From: Biomphalaria glabrata
Lineage: Eukaryota > Mollusca > Gastropoda > Planorbidae
Direction: 5' to 3'
Length of the DNA: 64,000 nt
Assembly: GCF_947242115.1 (NCBI RefSeq)
Contig: NC_074716.1
Location: 21,621,590-21,685,589 of the forward strand
The notes beneath the pieces are model-generated. The model ran no database searches and was not told the DNA's origin. It saw only the letters and a program-made list of their open reading frames with translations. Shown here one piece after another: positions 1-11,312 of this stretch; positions within the stretch are counted from its first letter, which is position 1, and each line of letters opens with the position of its first letter. The position numbers were made by a program, and so were the translations under genes.

Positions 1-1660
1 TAGAATAGGTTCTTCCTGGAGTTAGTGGAAAATTTGTTAACTCCCCACCCTTGACAGCAATGGGGTCTGGGGGAGCGCTGCGAGCTCCCCCAGCGCGGGG
101 CGAAGCCCCGCCGCCAAGCACTATTTCCGGTATTGAAAGCCTAAAAAATGCATATTCTGATGTATCTATAGTGCATTATTCTGCTACTAAAAAGTTTTAT
201 TTCAAAACCTGTGCTATACATTCTTACTGACTTAGACCCTCCGCGTCGTTCGGTTCATTGGGCGGCAAGCTGTTTCCACAAAAATCTGTCACTGGCAATG
301 TCTGAAGCCTCTTCCCACCCTCTCTGAGGATCTCTATGAAAGTGTGGCGTGAAGTTGTACTAGGATGTTCCTGTTTGCGATTTCCTCGTAATGGCCTCCA
401 TGTCATTGCAACTCTTATTATGTGTAATTCATTTTGTCGGAATACATGTCCCGCAAACCTCATGCGACGTTCTGTCACAACCTTACCAAGGGGTCGACTC
501 CCAGTTCGGCATAGCATTCCCTTGATTGAGACCCCGATCTCTATAACTGACTCCTAAAATCCGTCTTAGCCATCTTTGTTGAGCCACATTTAGTCTTTTT
601 CAATTTCGGCACTGCACTTTATTAGTGGAGCCCAGCCACTGGTAGAAATTTGTAACCTCTCTTGGCTACGTTCTTGGAATTAAGTGACTGTAGTTTGCTT
701 TAGATTTTATATCGAAAAGGGAAGTTTAATTGTCAAAATCAACTGTTGTGGGTTTTAATCTGGAGTTTTTTTTTAACAAATTCAAAACCCCATTTAGCTA
801 CGCTTATAGAATTTGGTGAATGTAGTTTGCTTTAGAATAATATAGAAGAGGGGGTTTTCAACCTCAAAACTCTCTGTAGGGGAAAACTCAAAAACATCTG
901 GAGTAGTTTTAAAGTAAGAAAAAGCCATCTGGAGGAGAGGGTTTAAACTCAAAACTCCCCTTTGGCTTGGCTATAAGCTCAAAGAATTTTAGTGTCTAAT
1001 TTACATTTTTTTATATTGAAGAGGTATTTTTTTAGCATCAACCCCGATGAAAGGGGGTTTAAATTTAAAATCCCTTTGGTTACGCTCGAAGATTTTTGAG
1101 TGTGTAATTGGCTTTTTTTTTATATTGAAGAGGTATTTTTTTAGCTTCAATGAAAAAAAGGGGGGGGGGGTAAACTCAAAACCCCCTTTGGCTACACTCA
1201 TAGAATTAGGAGTGTGTAATTTGCTTTTTTTTTATATTGAAGAGGTTTTTTCCAGCTTTAAACCCCGCTGAAGGGGGTTTTAAACTCAAAACCCCTTTGG
1301 CTACGCTCATATCATTTTCAGTGTGTAATTTGCTTTTTTACATTGAAGAGGGGGTTTTATAGTAAATTTCGAAGGGTGTTTTAAAATCAAAATCTTCCTT
1401 AGCTATGCTCTTGGAATTTGGGGATTGTCGTTTGCATTATTTTTGTTTGTTTTGTAGAAGAGGGGAATTTAACTGCGAAACCCCCTGGTAGGGGTTTTAA
1501 ACTCAAAACCCATTAGCTGTGCTGGGGCAAGTGATAGTTTAGTATTAAAATCTCACCTAAAATAAAGAAAATCAAATCAAAAAATCAGTTAAGTCCTTCT
1601 CCCTTGGGAGGGGGGGGAATTTCATTTCGTGTGGGGGGGGGTGAACCTCAACCTCACTTT
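1..1660 (+). repeat. Family A element, left-truncated by the window edge
   Basis: This stretch matches the interior of the complete family A element at 5753-7359 in the same orientation. It has the same GC-rich opening (the CCCCGCC/GGCGGGG-like block near 90-115), then a LINE-derived block, then repeated units containing 'ctcaaaaccccttt' and 'ggctacgctcatagaatt', and it ends in the G-tract part near 1610-1650. The right terminal inverted repeat is not visible, so the copy is truncated or diverged there. No host gene is seen. Confidence 0.8.
224..620 (-). mobile_element. RTE-type LINE ORF2 C-terminal remnant carried inside family A
   Basis: On the minus strand an open frame (517 to 224) reads as the tail of a LINE polymerase. 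A 'RRMRFAGHVFRQ' segment is followed by a basic stretch and a Trp-poor C-terminus, which resembles the 'RRLRWAGHVLR...W...' tail common in RTE-clade ORF2 proteins. The same DNA recurs at about 6110-6350 inside another family A copy and, longer, at 42346-43150, where reverse transcriptase motifs are also present. It is a fragment, not a gene. Confidence 0.7.
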
Positions 1661-1937
1661 TTTAAAACCGAGTTCTAACTGTAGTGCTGAAGAGTGAAAA
1701 ATAAAGTAACTTATAAGCAACATATTAAGTTGTAGACGAGTTGATATCTAGATCTAATATCTTGTATTAAAATTGTAGGCCTACTTTAAGCTGTTATCAT
1801 TATACTTATTCCAAAAATCCTTCTCTTCTATAGGCCTATCATTAACATTCGATTTATTATCCATTGAGATATTACCTTATTCAGAATATCCTCAAACCTC
1901 ATTTGAAAATCAGAATAGAGGACCATTTAAATGCTCA
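1661..1937. other. No recognised feature
   Basis: AT-rich unique-looking sequence between the family A remnant and the 9 kb transposon nest. No coding potential or known repeat recognised. Confidence 0.5.
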
Positions 1938-2446
1938 ACATAAGTCAGGGGCGGACTGGCTATATAGGCAAACGGGCAAATGCCCGGTGGGCCGGCACCA
2001 AAGGGGCCGGTCTGGTCGCGATCAAAGACATTTTTTTTAATGCAGACAACGTTTTAAAAAAGTGACAGCAGCGAGACACAGATGCCCGAACATGTTTTCT
2101 TTTTTATATTATTCCACCTTTTTTTGTTTGAAATTCAACAAGAATATCAAAAAATGTACACTATACACTGTACGTATATCATTTGCAAAACGTTAGACGT
2201 ACTTTTTGCTATGCTCGAGCGGCATGGACTTCAACACTACTTTGATGTCTTCGAGGCTGTGTTTGGCCTAATCATTTTGCTGGTCGGCATGGACGTTTGA
2301 TGGCACTCCCATTTGTTTTTGCTCTTTCCCTCCTCCATCTTTTGATGGTTTCATTGTCAGTAAACGAAAAAGAGGGATGAGAGAAGTTAATTTAGAAAAC
2401 TTTGATATAACGCAGAAAAAAAAGGGGCTACAAATAGCTCTTTAAC

Positions 2447-2916
2447 GGATACAATGGATACCATCACATATATAACTAGAAGGAAATGAGAAGGCTAACA
2501 CACTCACCAAGAGTGGGAGAACAAACTCACAATTATACATTGTACTCTATCCAGAAGAAATGAAAAAACTAATAATAAATAAAATAAATGAGAAATTGAC
2601 AAGCTCTAATTCGAATCACAAGAAAGGTGATGCCTATTTTAAGCTATCCCGACAAGATCAACGTCTAATCTTTCGACTCAGGACCGGACACCACAGAATG
2701 AAATTGGAACCAGTGAAATCTGCCAATGTGGAGTGTCACCAGAGAATGCTGACCATATCCTTCAAAACTGTTCTCTTTACCATGAGGCCCGTACAAGACA
2801 CTGATCCCAAAACACCGCAATAGAAAGAAAACTATGTGGAGAGCTCCCTGATTTATCTCATATATTGGTCTAGTAATCTGAACACTCCAACTTACAAATG
2901 AGAACGAGGAAAAAGA
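2447..2916 (+). mobile_element. 5'-truncated LINE (RNase H-bearing type) 3' end
   Basis: The 470-bp insert is flanked by an 11-bp direct repeat AGCTCTTTAAC (2436-2446 and 2917-2927). An open frame at 2560-2823 contains 'RQDQRLIFRLRTGHHRM', which is typical of the region after RNase H in I-type LINEs of molluscs. It is followed in another frame by a 'CGVSPENADHILQNC' zinc-knuckle-like tail, so a frameshift separates them. The 3' end is purine-rich (GAACGAGGAAAAAG), as in the related stub at 24063-24306. Confidence 0.75.
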
Positions 2917-3359
2917 AGCTCTTTAACAATACTTAATAGAAATTAACTTTAACACACACACAGCCGCGAAATCGCAAACCACCCAACTTATTCACAGCTC
3001 AATATAGGTATAAAGTTCTACTCTCTGCGATTTGTACAGAAAAAATATGTTTTCTTCTTGTTTATTTTTAATAATATAGATCTAAAAATACTACACTTAA
3101 GGCTTACACAAAAAAAAATTAAGTATTTATTTTAAAAAATCTAAATCTAATCTTTTTTAATATTATAACTAATGACAATTTTATGCTTATAGTATGAAGT
3201 CATTAATGATGGAAATTCTTATAATAATTATAAAAATTTAAATAGGGCTGTCAATCCGATATTCAGTTAAAGGAGATTTATATTTATATTTAAATAATGG
3301 GTCATGATATATTCATATACAATTCGCGTTTTTGAGAATGTACTAGTAAGTGCCTCTCT

Positions 3360-3545
3360 AACCGTTGTGTATTCTCTTATCTTTTAATGGAATGGGTTGC
3401 CTGAGTCAGCCAGGAAAACCAATTACTTAGCATATTTTAAGTCACAGATCAACATACGTGACTAGATTGACACATGAAATGCGTAAGACGTAACAATCTT
3501 ATTTTTTTAAGAAACGTCTGTAATCTATATGTAATACCAAAAAGC
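3360..3545 (+). mobile_element. LINE 3'-end fragment (related to 22500-22960 and 43485-44165)
   Basis: The plus strand encodes 'WNGLPESARKTNYLAYFKS', the C-terminal signature of a reverse transcriptase family present several times in the window. It is followed by the shared 3' untranslated motif around 3485-3535 (AAGACGTAAC... to ...GAAACGTCTGTAAT). Only the last part of the element is present. Confidence 0.6.
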
Positions 3546-5752
3546 TTCAAACTCTTTCAGACTGCTATTATATTGTTTATAGTTTTCAGACTACATACAC
3601 GTATAAAAAAATACAATATGTAATCCTACGCAAGCATACATCCAGTTTTTCGATCCGTTAACAAACTGTATATATTTGGACGAGAATTAGGCTTACACCC
3701 AATGGCGTAGCTAGGGTGGGGGGAGAATTTGAAGATCCCCCCGTGCACCCCACTTGGAGGGGGCCCCCAAATTAGTGTCCGAATTTTTTTTTAATAAATG
3801 AAATAAATGAAATATTACGTCACTGTCATATAATCTTGCTTTTCACGTTGTTATATAAGTTAATGACCCTATTGCATGTATTCCACACATAGTAGTAACT
3901 CTTTCTGTTCGGGGTTACTTTCAATTTCAAGGAGTAACTTCCATAGCGCTGACTAGTGCCGTGTTACTCTTACTTGGTAACTTGGTATATAGGGTAGTTT
4001 ATTTCATCATCCTTATCATTTAAGAAGAAACCTGATACGCACTGAAAATAAAGGAGACCATGAACGTGTTGAAGAAAAGTAACACTATTTAGATGATTTA
4101 AACAAAGATACAGCAGTCGAAGAAATGAAAATGAGATGAGAGAAGTAGTGCTGAAGAGACTTCTGGGGAATACCTTTTACCACAGTCAGAGAAAACATCT
4201 GAAGTGATGATGAGTCAAGTGATGGTCGTCTTTTAAAATCATTTTCTCCAGAAGTGGAAGAAGTTGTAATTAAGTACAAAGAATTCGGATATATTTAGCT
4301 TAGAATTTTATCTTAGGAACTGCGAGCAAGAATTGTGTTAAAGAGAAGCTTATTTTTCCAAAACAAAAAGATGTACGGTATTTGTTTACCTAAAATAAAT
4401 CACGAAGTTTGACATCATGGTTCTTTAGATATTTCCAACAGGAGAAAATAACAATCAATCTTGGCTCCTCGTTTCTCCACACTTTTTTTCTGAGGCATCG
4501 GAAAAGACATCTAGTGCATCGAGAAAAACTGGATTTGGTTTCAACAAAATGAAGAAGGAGTCCACCACAGACAAGCTCTTTTGAAGTGGAAGTTAGAAAA
4601 AGAAACGCTTAAGGCAGAACCAGATGAACTGTCATATATGTTTCATACGCGAATTTTGAAAAATCAGCAGTATTGGAGAGAGACTCTGAAGCATTTAGTT
4701 GCAGCTATTAAGTACTTATCAAAAACAAACTCAAGCTTACGTGGTCACTATGAAAAACTGAATTCATCCAATCCTGGGAACTTCCTAGCATCTTTGAAAT
4801 TTATGCAGAATCTGATGAAGTTACGAAACACCACTTACATAGAATCGAATATGGGAAGACACATTATTTGTCACCAGAAATTCAAAATGAGTTTATTAGA
4901 CAATGGACTGGACTTTGATCTGTGAAGAAGTCAAACCTATGATAACGCAGCCATAATGAGTGGGCGTCTGTCTGGCCTACAGAAACATCTCTTAGACATA
5001 AATCCAAAGGCAACATTTCTGAACTATGATAATCACTCTCTCAACCTGACAGCTCTTCATTCTGCTGAGATAGATTTAGCAATTGTCACCTTTTTTTGGA
5101 ACTGTACATCTACCGTTCAACTTTTTTTCCTATTCAGCCTAGAGATGGGCCAAATTGAAAGAAGCTGGAACATGGAGTTTAAAAAAGGACAATAATACAT
5201 AGTGGTCTGCTTAAGAAGAAGCTACGTCTGCAGTTTCCTTGCATCTTGACAAAAACATCAAGCTGTTGGAAAAACTTACTGAATCAACAACTGAAAGAAT
5301 GGACACTAGAAGCAATGCACAGAATCTTTTTTGCAATGGAAAAAAGTGAGTTGTTTTGCTTATCTGTAATTCTGGTCAAATTTCTTGCGCCCAATTAATA
5401 AAGTTCAGAAACGTCTCGACTGCACAAAGGGGAAGCTGCTAAAAAAATTAAAACCCTTTCATGCTTTCAGCAAAATGATGAGAGACGGACGAAACTGAAC
5501 ACCCAATCCATAGAAAAAAAAAGAAGGTTGTGAATGCTATTGAGTTTCTGTAATCAAAATAACCAACCAGAAGAAAGAAAAGACTTAATGGGGAGTTGAG
5601 TTCTGTTGTAGGACTGTCAATACAACTGCAATTCAAACGTGTTGCGACAGAAGTGCTGGAAAGACTTCATATAGAAATGAAGGACAGATCCCAAAGGCTG
5701 GAAAACCATGTGGACACCTTTGGGTTTCTTCTTGAACCATGACACCTCTTGG

Positions 5753-5818
5753 CATGGGCGTAGCCAGGATTTTTTTTCGGGGAGGGTTTTGGGGGGGGAT
5801 TCCCCCGCGGAAAAAAAT

Positions 5819-5851
<33 letters not shown>

Positions 5852-7359
5852 ACATAATTAATCTTTATTACATTCTGACCCTTTCGGAAGACGTTTATTG
5901 TTTATTGTAGACTCCCCGCCCTTGCTAGCAAGGGGGTCTGGGGGAGTTCGCAGCGCTCCACCAGCGCGGGGCGAAGCCCCGCCGCCGGGCACTATTTCTG
6001 GTATTGAAAGCCAACAAAATGCATATTCTGAGGTATCTACAGTGCATTATCTTGCTATGAAAAAGTTTTATTTCAAAAACCTAATGTGCTATTCTTACTG
6101 ACTTAGACCCTCTCGCGCCGTTCGGCGCATTTTCCGGCAAGTTGTTTCCGCAACTCTTATTTTGCGTAATTCATTTTGTGAGAACTTGTCCCGCAAAACC
6201 TCATGCGACGCTCTGTCACAAACTTACTAAGGATTCGACTCCCAGTTCGGCATATGATTTCTTTTATTTAGACCCGATCTCTATGACTGACTCCTAAAAT
6301 CTATCTTAGCCATCTTTGTTGAGATACATTTAATGATTTTCAATTTCGGCAGAAGACTATTCACACTTTATTAATAGAGCCCAAGCCATTGGTAGAAATT
6401 TGTAACATGCCTGTATTTCGCTTTAGATTTTATATCGAAAAGGAAAGTTTTTTCGTCAAATCATCTGTTGAGGGGTTTTAAACTAAGAAATCTCTGGAGT
6501 TTTTTTTGTTTTGTTTTTAATTCAAAACCCCATTTAGCTACGATTAAAGAATTTGGTCACTAAAGTTTGCTTTAAAATAATATTGAAGACAGAGGTTTTC
6601 AACTCTAAACGCTCTGTAGCTGAATTTTAAACTCAAAACCATCTGGAGGGGTTTTAAACTTTAAAGAAAAAGCCATCTGGAGGAGGGGGATTTACACTCA
6701 AAACCCCTTTGGCTACGCTCATAGATTTTATAGTGTGTAATTTGCTTTTTTTTATATTGAAGAGGTACTTTTTAGCTTCAAACCCCAACTGGAGGGGGGG
6801 GGGTTAAAACTCAAAACCCCTTTGGCTACGCTCATAGAATTTTGAGTGTGTAATTTGCTTTTTTTATTTTGAAGATGGGGTTTATCGTAAATTTTGGAGG
6901 GGGTTTTTAAATCAAAATCTTCCTCAACTGTGCTGTTGGAATTTGGGGATTGTTGTTTGCATTTTTTTTTTGTTTTATAGAAGAGGGGGATTTAACTGCA
7001 AAAACCTCTGGTAGGGGGTTTAATATTCAAAACCCCCTGTAGTGGGTTTTAAACTCAAAGCCCCCTGGTAGAGGGATTTGTATCTCAAAACCCCCTGATA
7101 GGGGTTTTTTAAATCTCAAAACTCCCTGGTAGGGGGATTTAAACTCAAAACCCCCTGGTAGAGGGTTTTTAACTCAAAACTGCCTCGGCTGTGCTGTGGT
7201 AAGTGATGATTTAGTATTAAAATCTCACCTAAAATAAACAAAATGAAAGCAAAAATCATTCACTTAATTCCGTTCCCTCCCCCCCGCAGGGGGGGGGGGA
7301 ATTTCATTTCGGGGGGGGGGGGGTTGAACCCCAAGAACCCCTCCCTGGCTACGCCCATG
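5753..7359. mobile_element. Family A non-autonomous element (E2a) inside E2
   Basis: A perfect 16-bp inverted repeat, CATGGGCGTAGCCAGG, marks both ends, with an identical 8-bp duplication CCTCTTGG outside it (5745-5752 and 7360-7367). The 1,607-bp interior holds a (TG)n run, a GC-rich block at about 5910-6000, a LINE-derived piece (about 6110-6350), and arrays of C/G-tract units. There is no transposase frame. The 8-bp duplication points to mobilisation by a hAT transposase. Confidence 0.92.
6985..7195. repeat. Imperfect tandem array of C5/G5 hairpin units
   Basis: About five to six units of 30-40 bp each carry 'ccccctggtaggggg'-like cores, which are self-complementary, joined by 'tttaaactcaaaa'. 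Longer units of the same style, with 'ggctacgctcatagaatt', fill 6700-6900 and 960-1400. The array is internal to family A. Confidence 0.75.
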
Positions 7360-8538
7360 CCTCTTGGAGTCTATGGATGATGACGCTGATACAAAACTGC
7401 GTTACGTTTTCCTGTTTGGTGAAATAAAAGGCGAATCGCTTGTTTAATGTCATTGATGCACGAGCACTTTTCATTAACAAACCAGTGCCACAATTATCAA
7501 CTGACATATTGAGAAAGCTGGCTTCATATGGTAATGATGTGTGCTCAAACCTTACAACCTCCATCCGAATCCGGCTAACTCAGGCCACTTCCATTGCGTC
7601 ATGTGAGAAATCATTCTCAAATCTTAAGTTCATCAAAAACTATCTAAGGGGCACAATGACGCAAGAAAGGCTTAGCAGCAAGGCTTTAAGTCACAAATAC
7701 TAGACAGTACTAGACAGTATCGATGTAGATGATGTTAAAAATGCCTTTGCTGCACAGAAAGCACTAATTGAAGTGATATGAATTGAGATTTGTCACCCGT
7801 GCATCATTTTGCAATAAACAAAGGTGTTATTCATTAAAAGATTCTTAATGATTATTTTTTGTTAATTTTACTGATATACTGTACCTATTTGAATGTAGGC
7901 TTATATATTTATTGAGTACATTATCTCATGACATGATGTCGAATGCCAAAATACAAGGACCCCAAAGAAGTCGATCCCCCAAATCTCTAGTTACGCCCCT
8001 GCTCACACCTATAATATGACACATTTGCTTAGCCGGAAGGCGGAGGGTTCAAACCATCACTTGCCTCAGACCTCATTGTCTGAAAGGAAAACCTTACTTA
8101 ATGCCCCTGTGCAGCCAACTGAAGCAAACTACTGTGACCAAATTTCATAAGCGTAGCCAAAGGGGGTTTTGTCGTTACCCTCATCCTCCAATACAAAAAC
8201 TAAAGCAAAACTAAAGTTACCATTTTCTACCAGTCGATGGACTCCATTAATTAAGTGCAGTGAATAGCAGATTCGGTTTTTGAATTTTTTAGCGGAAGAG
8301 TAGCAAGCTAATTCCACTGCATATACCTCAGAATATGCATTTTGTAAAGCTTAAAATAACGGAAATAATGTTTGAATCCGGTAGCTGTCCATGCCGGTGT
8401 GTACTGTCTTTCCAGAATGTAATGAAGATTAATTACACACACACACACACTCACTCATATTATATGTTTGTTTGTTTGTAAAATGTTTTACATGTTTCGG
8501 ATGTTCCTTCAGAGTTGAAGATAGTTTACATCCTAGTC

Positions 8539-10709
8539 CTGGGGTCGGCAACCTGCGGCTCGCGAGCCACATGCGGCTCTTTGGGTGTGAAGCTGCGGCT
8601 CTTTAGTTCCATACGCAAATATTATTTATTTTATCGAAACATTTTTTAAATAGTTCTGAATCGTTTAACGAGGATTAGGCACCGATTCCATCTCTCGGCC
8701 TCTTGTACTCGCTTTTCACTATACCCCTCCCCCATTACACGCGTCGTCAATATTGTTAGTATGTCAGAAGTTCTCGAATGACGCCATCGTCGGATGTTTC
8801 TATGTAGGTTTCAATTCGCTTTCGACGCAAGATGAATTGGCGTCTTCCCCACGTGCTTTGGCTGTGACGTAAAGTTTGTTGTTTTAATTAAATGAGTTAG
8901 AAGCGATTATCTTCTCAAACTTAGAAGCAATCTACAAGTAATGCTAATATGGCAAGCTTTGCGGCACCACTAGAAATTGGAGAAAAAGGCAAACCATTTA
9001 CAGATGGTGAGTACGTCAAAGACTGCTTTCTACATGCATCTGAAGAAAATACTTTTTCGTGATTTCAAAAACAAACCAGAAATCTTGAAAAAAAAATCAA
9101 AGATCTGCTACTATCTGCTAAAACAGTACAAGATAGAATATTTAAAATGTCTTCAAATGTAACATATTTATAGGTGGAAGATGTTCAACTTTCTTTTGTC
9201 CTATCACTTGCTAGTCTTGCGACATAAAGACACGGCACAAGTTGCCCATTTTGTTAGGTATATGTCTTCCCAAGATCCAAAAGAAGAACTTCAATGATTG
9301 CCACCGCTCTCAGAACAAACTAGAGAAGATATAGTGCATGCCGTACAAAAAGGCTTTTATAACAATAAAATCGATTTAAATAAAATCATTTAAATAGCAA
9401 ATAAAAGGGCAACAAGGATTCGTTGGAGCAAAAATAAACCACGAAATTCTTACGTTACATTGTAAGGCGCACTGAGGAGCGCTTGGTGTCCAAATCGACT
9501 CAAACCAAAAAAGTTGAGGTCATGAATTTGGTCATCAAGATTGTTAACATCCTCTTGTCAAAAGCACTCTACCATCGTCAGTTTAAAGAATTCTTAAACA
9601 AAATGGAGACTCAGTATTACGGCCTCCTTTTTTACAATAAAGTGCGATGGCTTTCCAAAGGTAAGGTGTTGAAACGTTTTGCTTTGTGCTTGAAGGAAAT
9701 ACATACATTCCAAAATGATAAAGGCATTAATCTCCCTGTATTAGAAAACGACAAATATTTGCAAACATTTTATTTTATGGTTGATAACAGAGAAATTAAA
9801 TGAGCTGAATCTAAAACTGCAAGGAAAGGGAAGCCCAACCCATGTTTTGGTAGAAGAATTGTTTTGTTTTGAAGAAAAATTAATTCTTTTTGTAGAAGAT
9901 ATTCAGAGCGGTAAGTTACTTCATTTCAATGTCTAAAGCAGTATCACAATAAAATCAGAGCTACTTTTGACACGAATTACTTGGGCACAGTTACAAAAAT
10001 CAAAGATAAATTTCTTGATAGATTTGAGCAGTTCAAAACCAACAAAACCATTCTAGCATTCCTAGTAAATCCTCTCAACACAAATTCACATTGATCCATT
10101 TGAAATTGATACTGGATCTCTAAAAATGCAATTGGTCGATTTATAAAGTAAAGCTTTATGGGGTGGAAAATTTACAGAGTTGAAAAGCAAATTGCAAGAG
10201 TTGGAGGTCCAGAAATGTATGTACGTAACACAACAATAGTGGACAGCTTTCTAAGGAATGCTGCGAGTTGAATCGGCGCATGGAATAATCTTCCAGATTG
10301 CTACATTTGGAGTGCTGACTATCTAGAGTCGTTTTTGAAACTAAAAACAACAAATTATGACCCAAATGTATCCAAACTTCCTAACACCATGTGATGCCAA
10401 CGCTCCCATTCAATTTGTTTGCTTAATTGTTTGTTATTGAAGTTCAAGTTAGTGTTTAAGAGAATGTCTAACTGCTTTAGTTTTTACGGAAATAAAAAAA
10501 TAATAATTTTCTAATAATGCCAGATATATGTATATATATTATTTAATTTGTTGTGAAAAACACTACTTATATATAGAAAGATTCTTTTTTTTTCATTAAA
10601 AAAATTGTGCGAGTACTATTTACTGTTGCGAGAAAAAGATTTGTGGCTCTTTAAAACTTTGTAAATTGTATTTTTCGGATCTTTCGACTCAAAAGGTTGC
10701 CGACCCCTG
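8539..10709 (+). mobile_element. hAT transposon E4 (GGTCGGCAACC terminus), decayed
   Basis: The ends are CTGGGGTCGGCAACC and GGTTGCCGACCCCTG, with an identical 8-bp duplication TCCTAGTC (8531-8538 and 10710-10717). The subterminal 'cggctcgcgagccacatgcggctctt' style is typical of a widespread animal hAT group. The length is 2,171 bp and it encodes a broken transposase. Confidence 0.92.
8941..10390 (+). pseudogene. Decayed hAT transposase of E4 (GTF2IRD2/ZBED-like)
   Basis: Near the start, frames around 8950-9130 read 'GEKGKPFTDGEYVKDCFLHA', a motif found in GTF2IRD2-like and ZBED-like hAT transposases. The best-preserved open frame, 9483-9803, contains 'LYHRQFKEFLNKMETQYYGL' and 'VRWLSKGKVLKRF', the conserved core just after the second catalytic region. 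From about 9800 '[15 protein letters not shown]'-like text continues in another frame. Several frame breaks make it non-functional. No part looks domesticated by the host. Confidence 0.75.
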
Positions 10710-10976
10710 TCCTAGTCCAAACCTCCCGCAGGATGACGGGGGATGGGAGCGGGCAGGGTTTGAACCCTCGACCGTCGATAAATCCGAACGACAGTCCAGC
10801 GAACAAACCGCACGACCAGGCAGCCATCCATATATATTGCAGAGGGGTGGTAAAAAAAAAATCCCCCCACCGAAAAAAATCCTGGCTACGCCCATGATAT
10901 GACACGCCATTTGTGGACCGGTTTATATGGTAAAGCCCGGGCCGATTTTGATACTCAGTCCGCCCCTGACATAAGT

Positions 10977-11305
10977 CAAAACATATCATCCCCCTGACAG
11001 TTTGACTTTTAAATTCGGAAATAGGAAAACATTTTCCCAGCCCTATGTTATGATTCATTAATTCAATTCTGGAAGAAATGCTGAGTATATGGCTTTTGTT
11101 TTTATCAAATTTAGGTTATCAATTTGTAGCTGCAAGTTAATCTCATTTAATTTATGAAAGAATTTTTAAGTCTGTTAAATATAGTAATGTCCGATTTCGC
11201 CTGGAGAAAAGAGCAAAGTTAGTTTTAAAATTAGTTCCAAGCATATCCAAGAACTCAAAAGAGAGAACAAATCTTGTCAAATGACTTTTGACAAACATAT
11301 CGTAC
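10977..11305. other. No recognised feature
   Basis: AT-rich sequence between the E1 nest and the next inverted-repeat element. Nothing coding is seen. Confidence 0.5.
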
Positions 11306-11312
11306 ATCAGTG

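Larger units (their letters stand above)
4440..7760 (+). pseudogene. Decayed hAT transposase, ZMYM1-like, split by an insertion
   Basis: Three plus-strand open frames carry recognisable parts. At 4581-4925 'YWRETLKHLVAAIKYLS' and 'LRGHYEKLN' match the region before the RNase H-like fold of ZMYM1/hAT transposases. At 4956-5195 'MSGRLSGLQKHLLDINPKA' and 'HSLNLTALH' match its catalytic-core region. At 7440-7703 'TSIASCEKSFSNLKFIKNYL' is the hAT C-terminal dimerisation motif. Stops and frameshifts separate the parts, and family A element 5753-7359 lies between the second and third. It should be non-functional. The assignment rests on recalled family motifs. Confidence 0.8.
3700..8001 (+). mobile_element. 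hAT transposon (ZMYM1-like transposase type), E2, interrupted
   Basis: The left end CAATGGCGTAGCTAGGG and right end CTCTAGTTACGCCCCTG are imperfect inverted repeats. The flanks are CTTACACC (3692-3699) and CTCACACC (8002-8009), an 8-bp target duplication with one mismatch. Without the inner insertion at 5753-7359 the element is about 2.7 kb, a normal size for an autonomous hAT. It encodes a decayed transposase. Confidence 0.85.
8460..10831 (-). mobile_element. tRNA-derived SINE, split in two by hAT E4
   Basis: The head lies at about 10718-10831 and the tail at about 8460-8538, both on the minus strand. The head starts GGCTGCCTGGTCGTGCGG, has an A-box-like start and the B box GGGTTCAAACCC, and runs into 'cgtcatcctgcgggaggt'. 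The tail continues with 'caactctgaaggaacatcc' and 'aaacattttac'. Removing E4 plus one 8-bp repeat rejoins a continuous SINE. The head and B box are directly visible; the pulmonate-snail family identity is recollection. Confidence 0.75.
8022..10896 (-). mobile_element. Family A element (E3), inverted and degenerate, hosting a SINE and a hAT
   Basis: The right end CCTGGCTACGCCCATG is the family A terminus, and the left end CATTTGCTTAGCCGG is a diverged copy of it. An identical 8-bp duplication ATATGACA flanks both ends (8014-8021 and 10897-10904). The interior at 8130-8440, read on the minus strand, matches the family A parts seen at 120-210 and 5830-6060, including 'tcagaatatgcatttt' and 'attaatctt...attacattctg'. 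It is therefore the same family as E2a in the opposite orientation with a large internal loss, later hit by a SINE and by E4. Confidence 0.8.
1946..10968. mobile_element. Outer hAT-like element (E1) holding a transposon nest
   Basis: The left end is CAGGGGCGGACTG and the right end is CAGTCCGCCCCTG, a perfect 13-bp inverted repeat. The flanks carry an identical 8-bp duplication, ACATAAGT (1938-1945 and 10969-10976), the size expected of hAT transposase. The element's own DNA is the left part with its 'gcccggtgggccgg' motif, the linkers between insertions, and about 64 bases at the right end; the rest of the 9,023 bp is later insertions. No transposase of its own is seen, so it is non-autonomous or decayed. 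Other ends of this family occur at 26053 and 63991. Confidence 0.85.

Noticed and set aside
10651-11058. 135-codon minus-strand frame
   Set aside because: It crosses the right ends of E4, the SINE and E3; it is an artefact of transposon ends.
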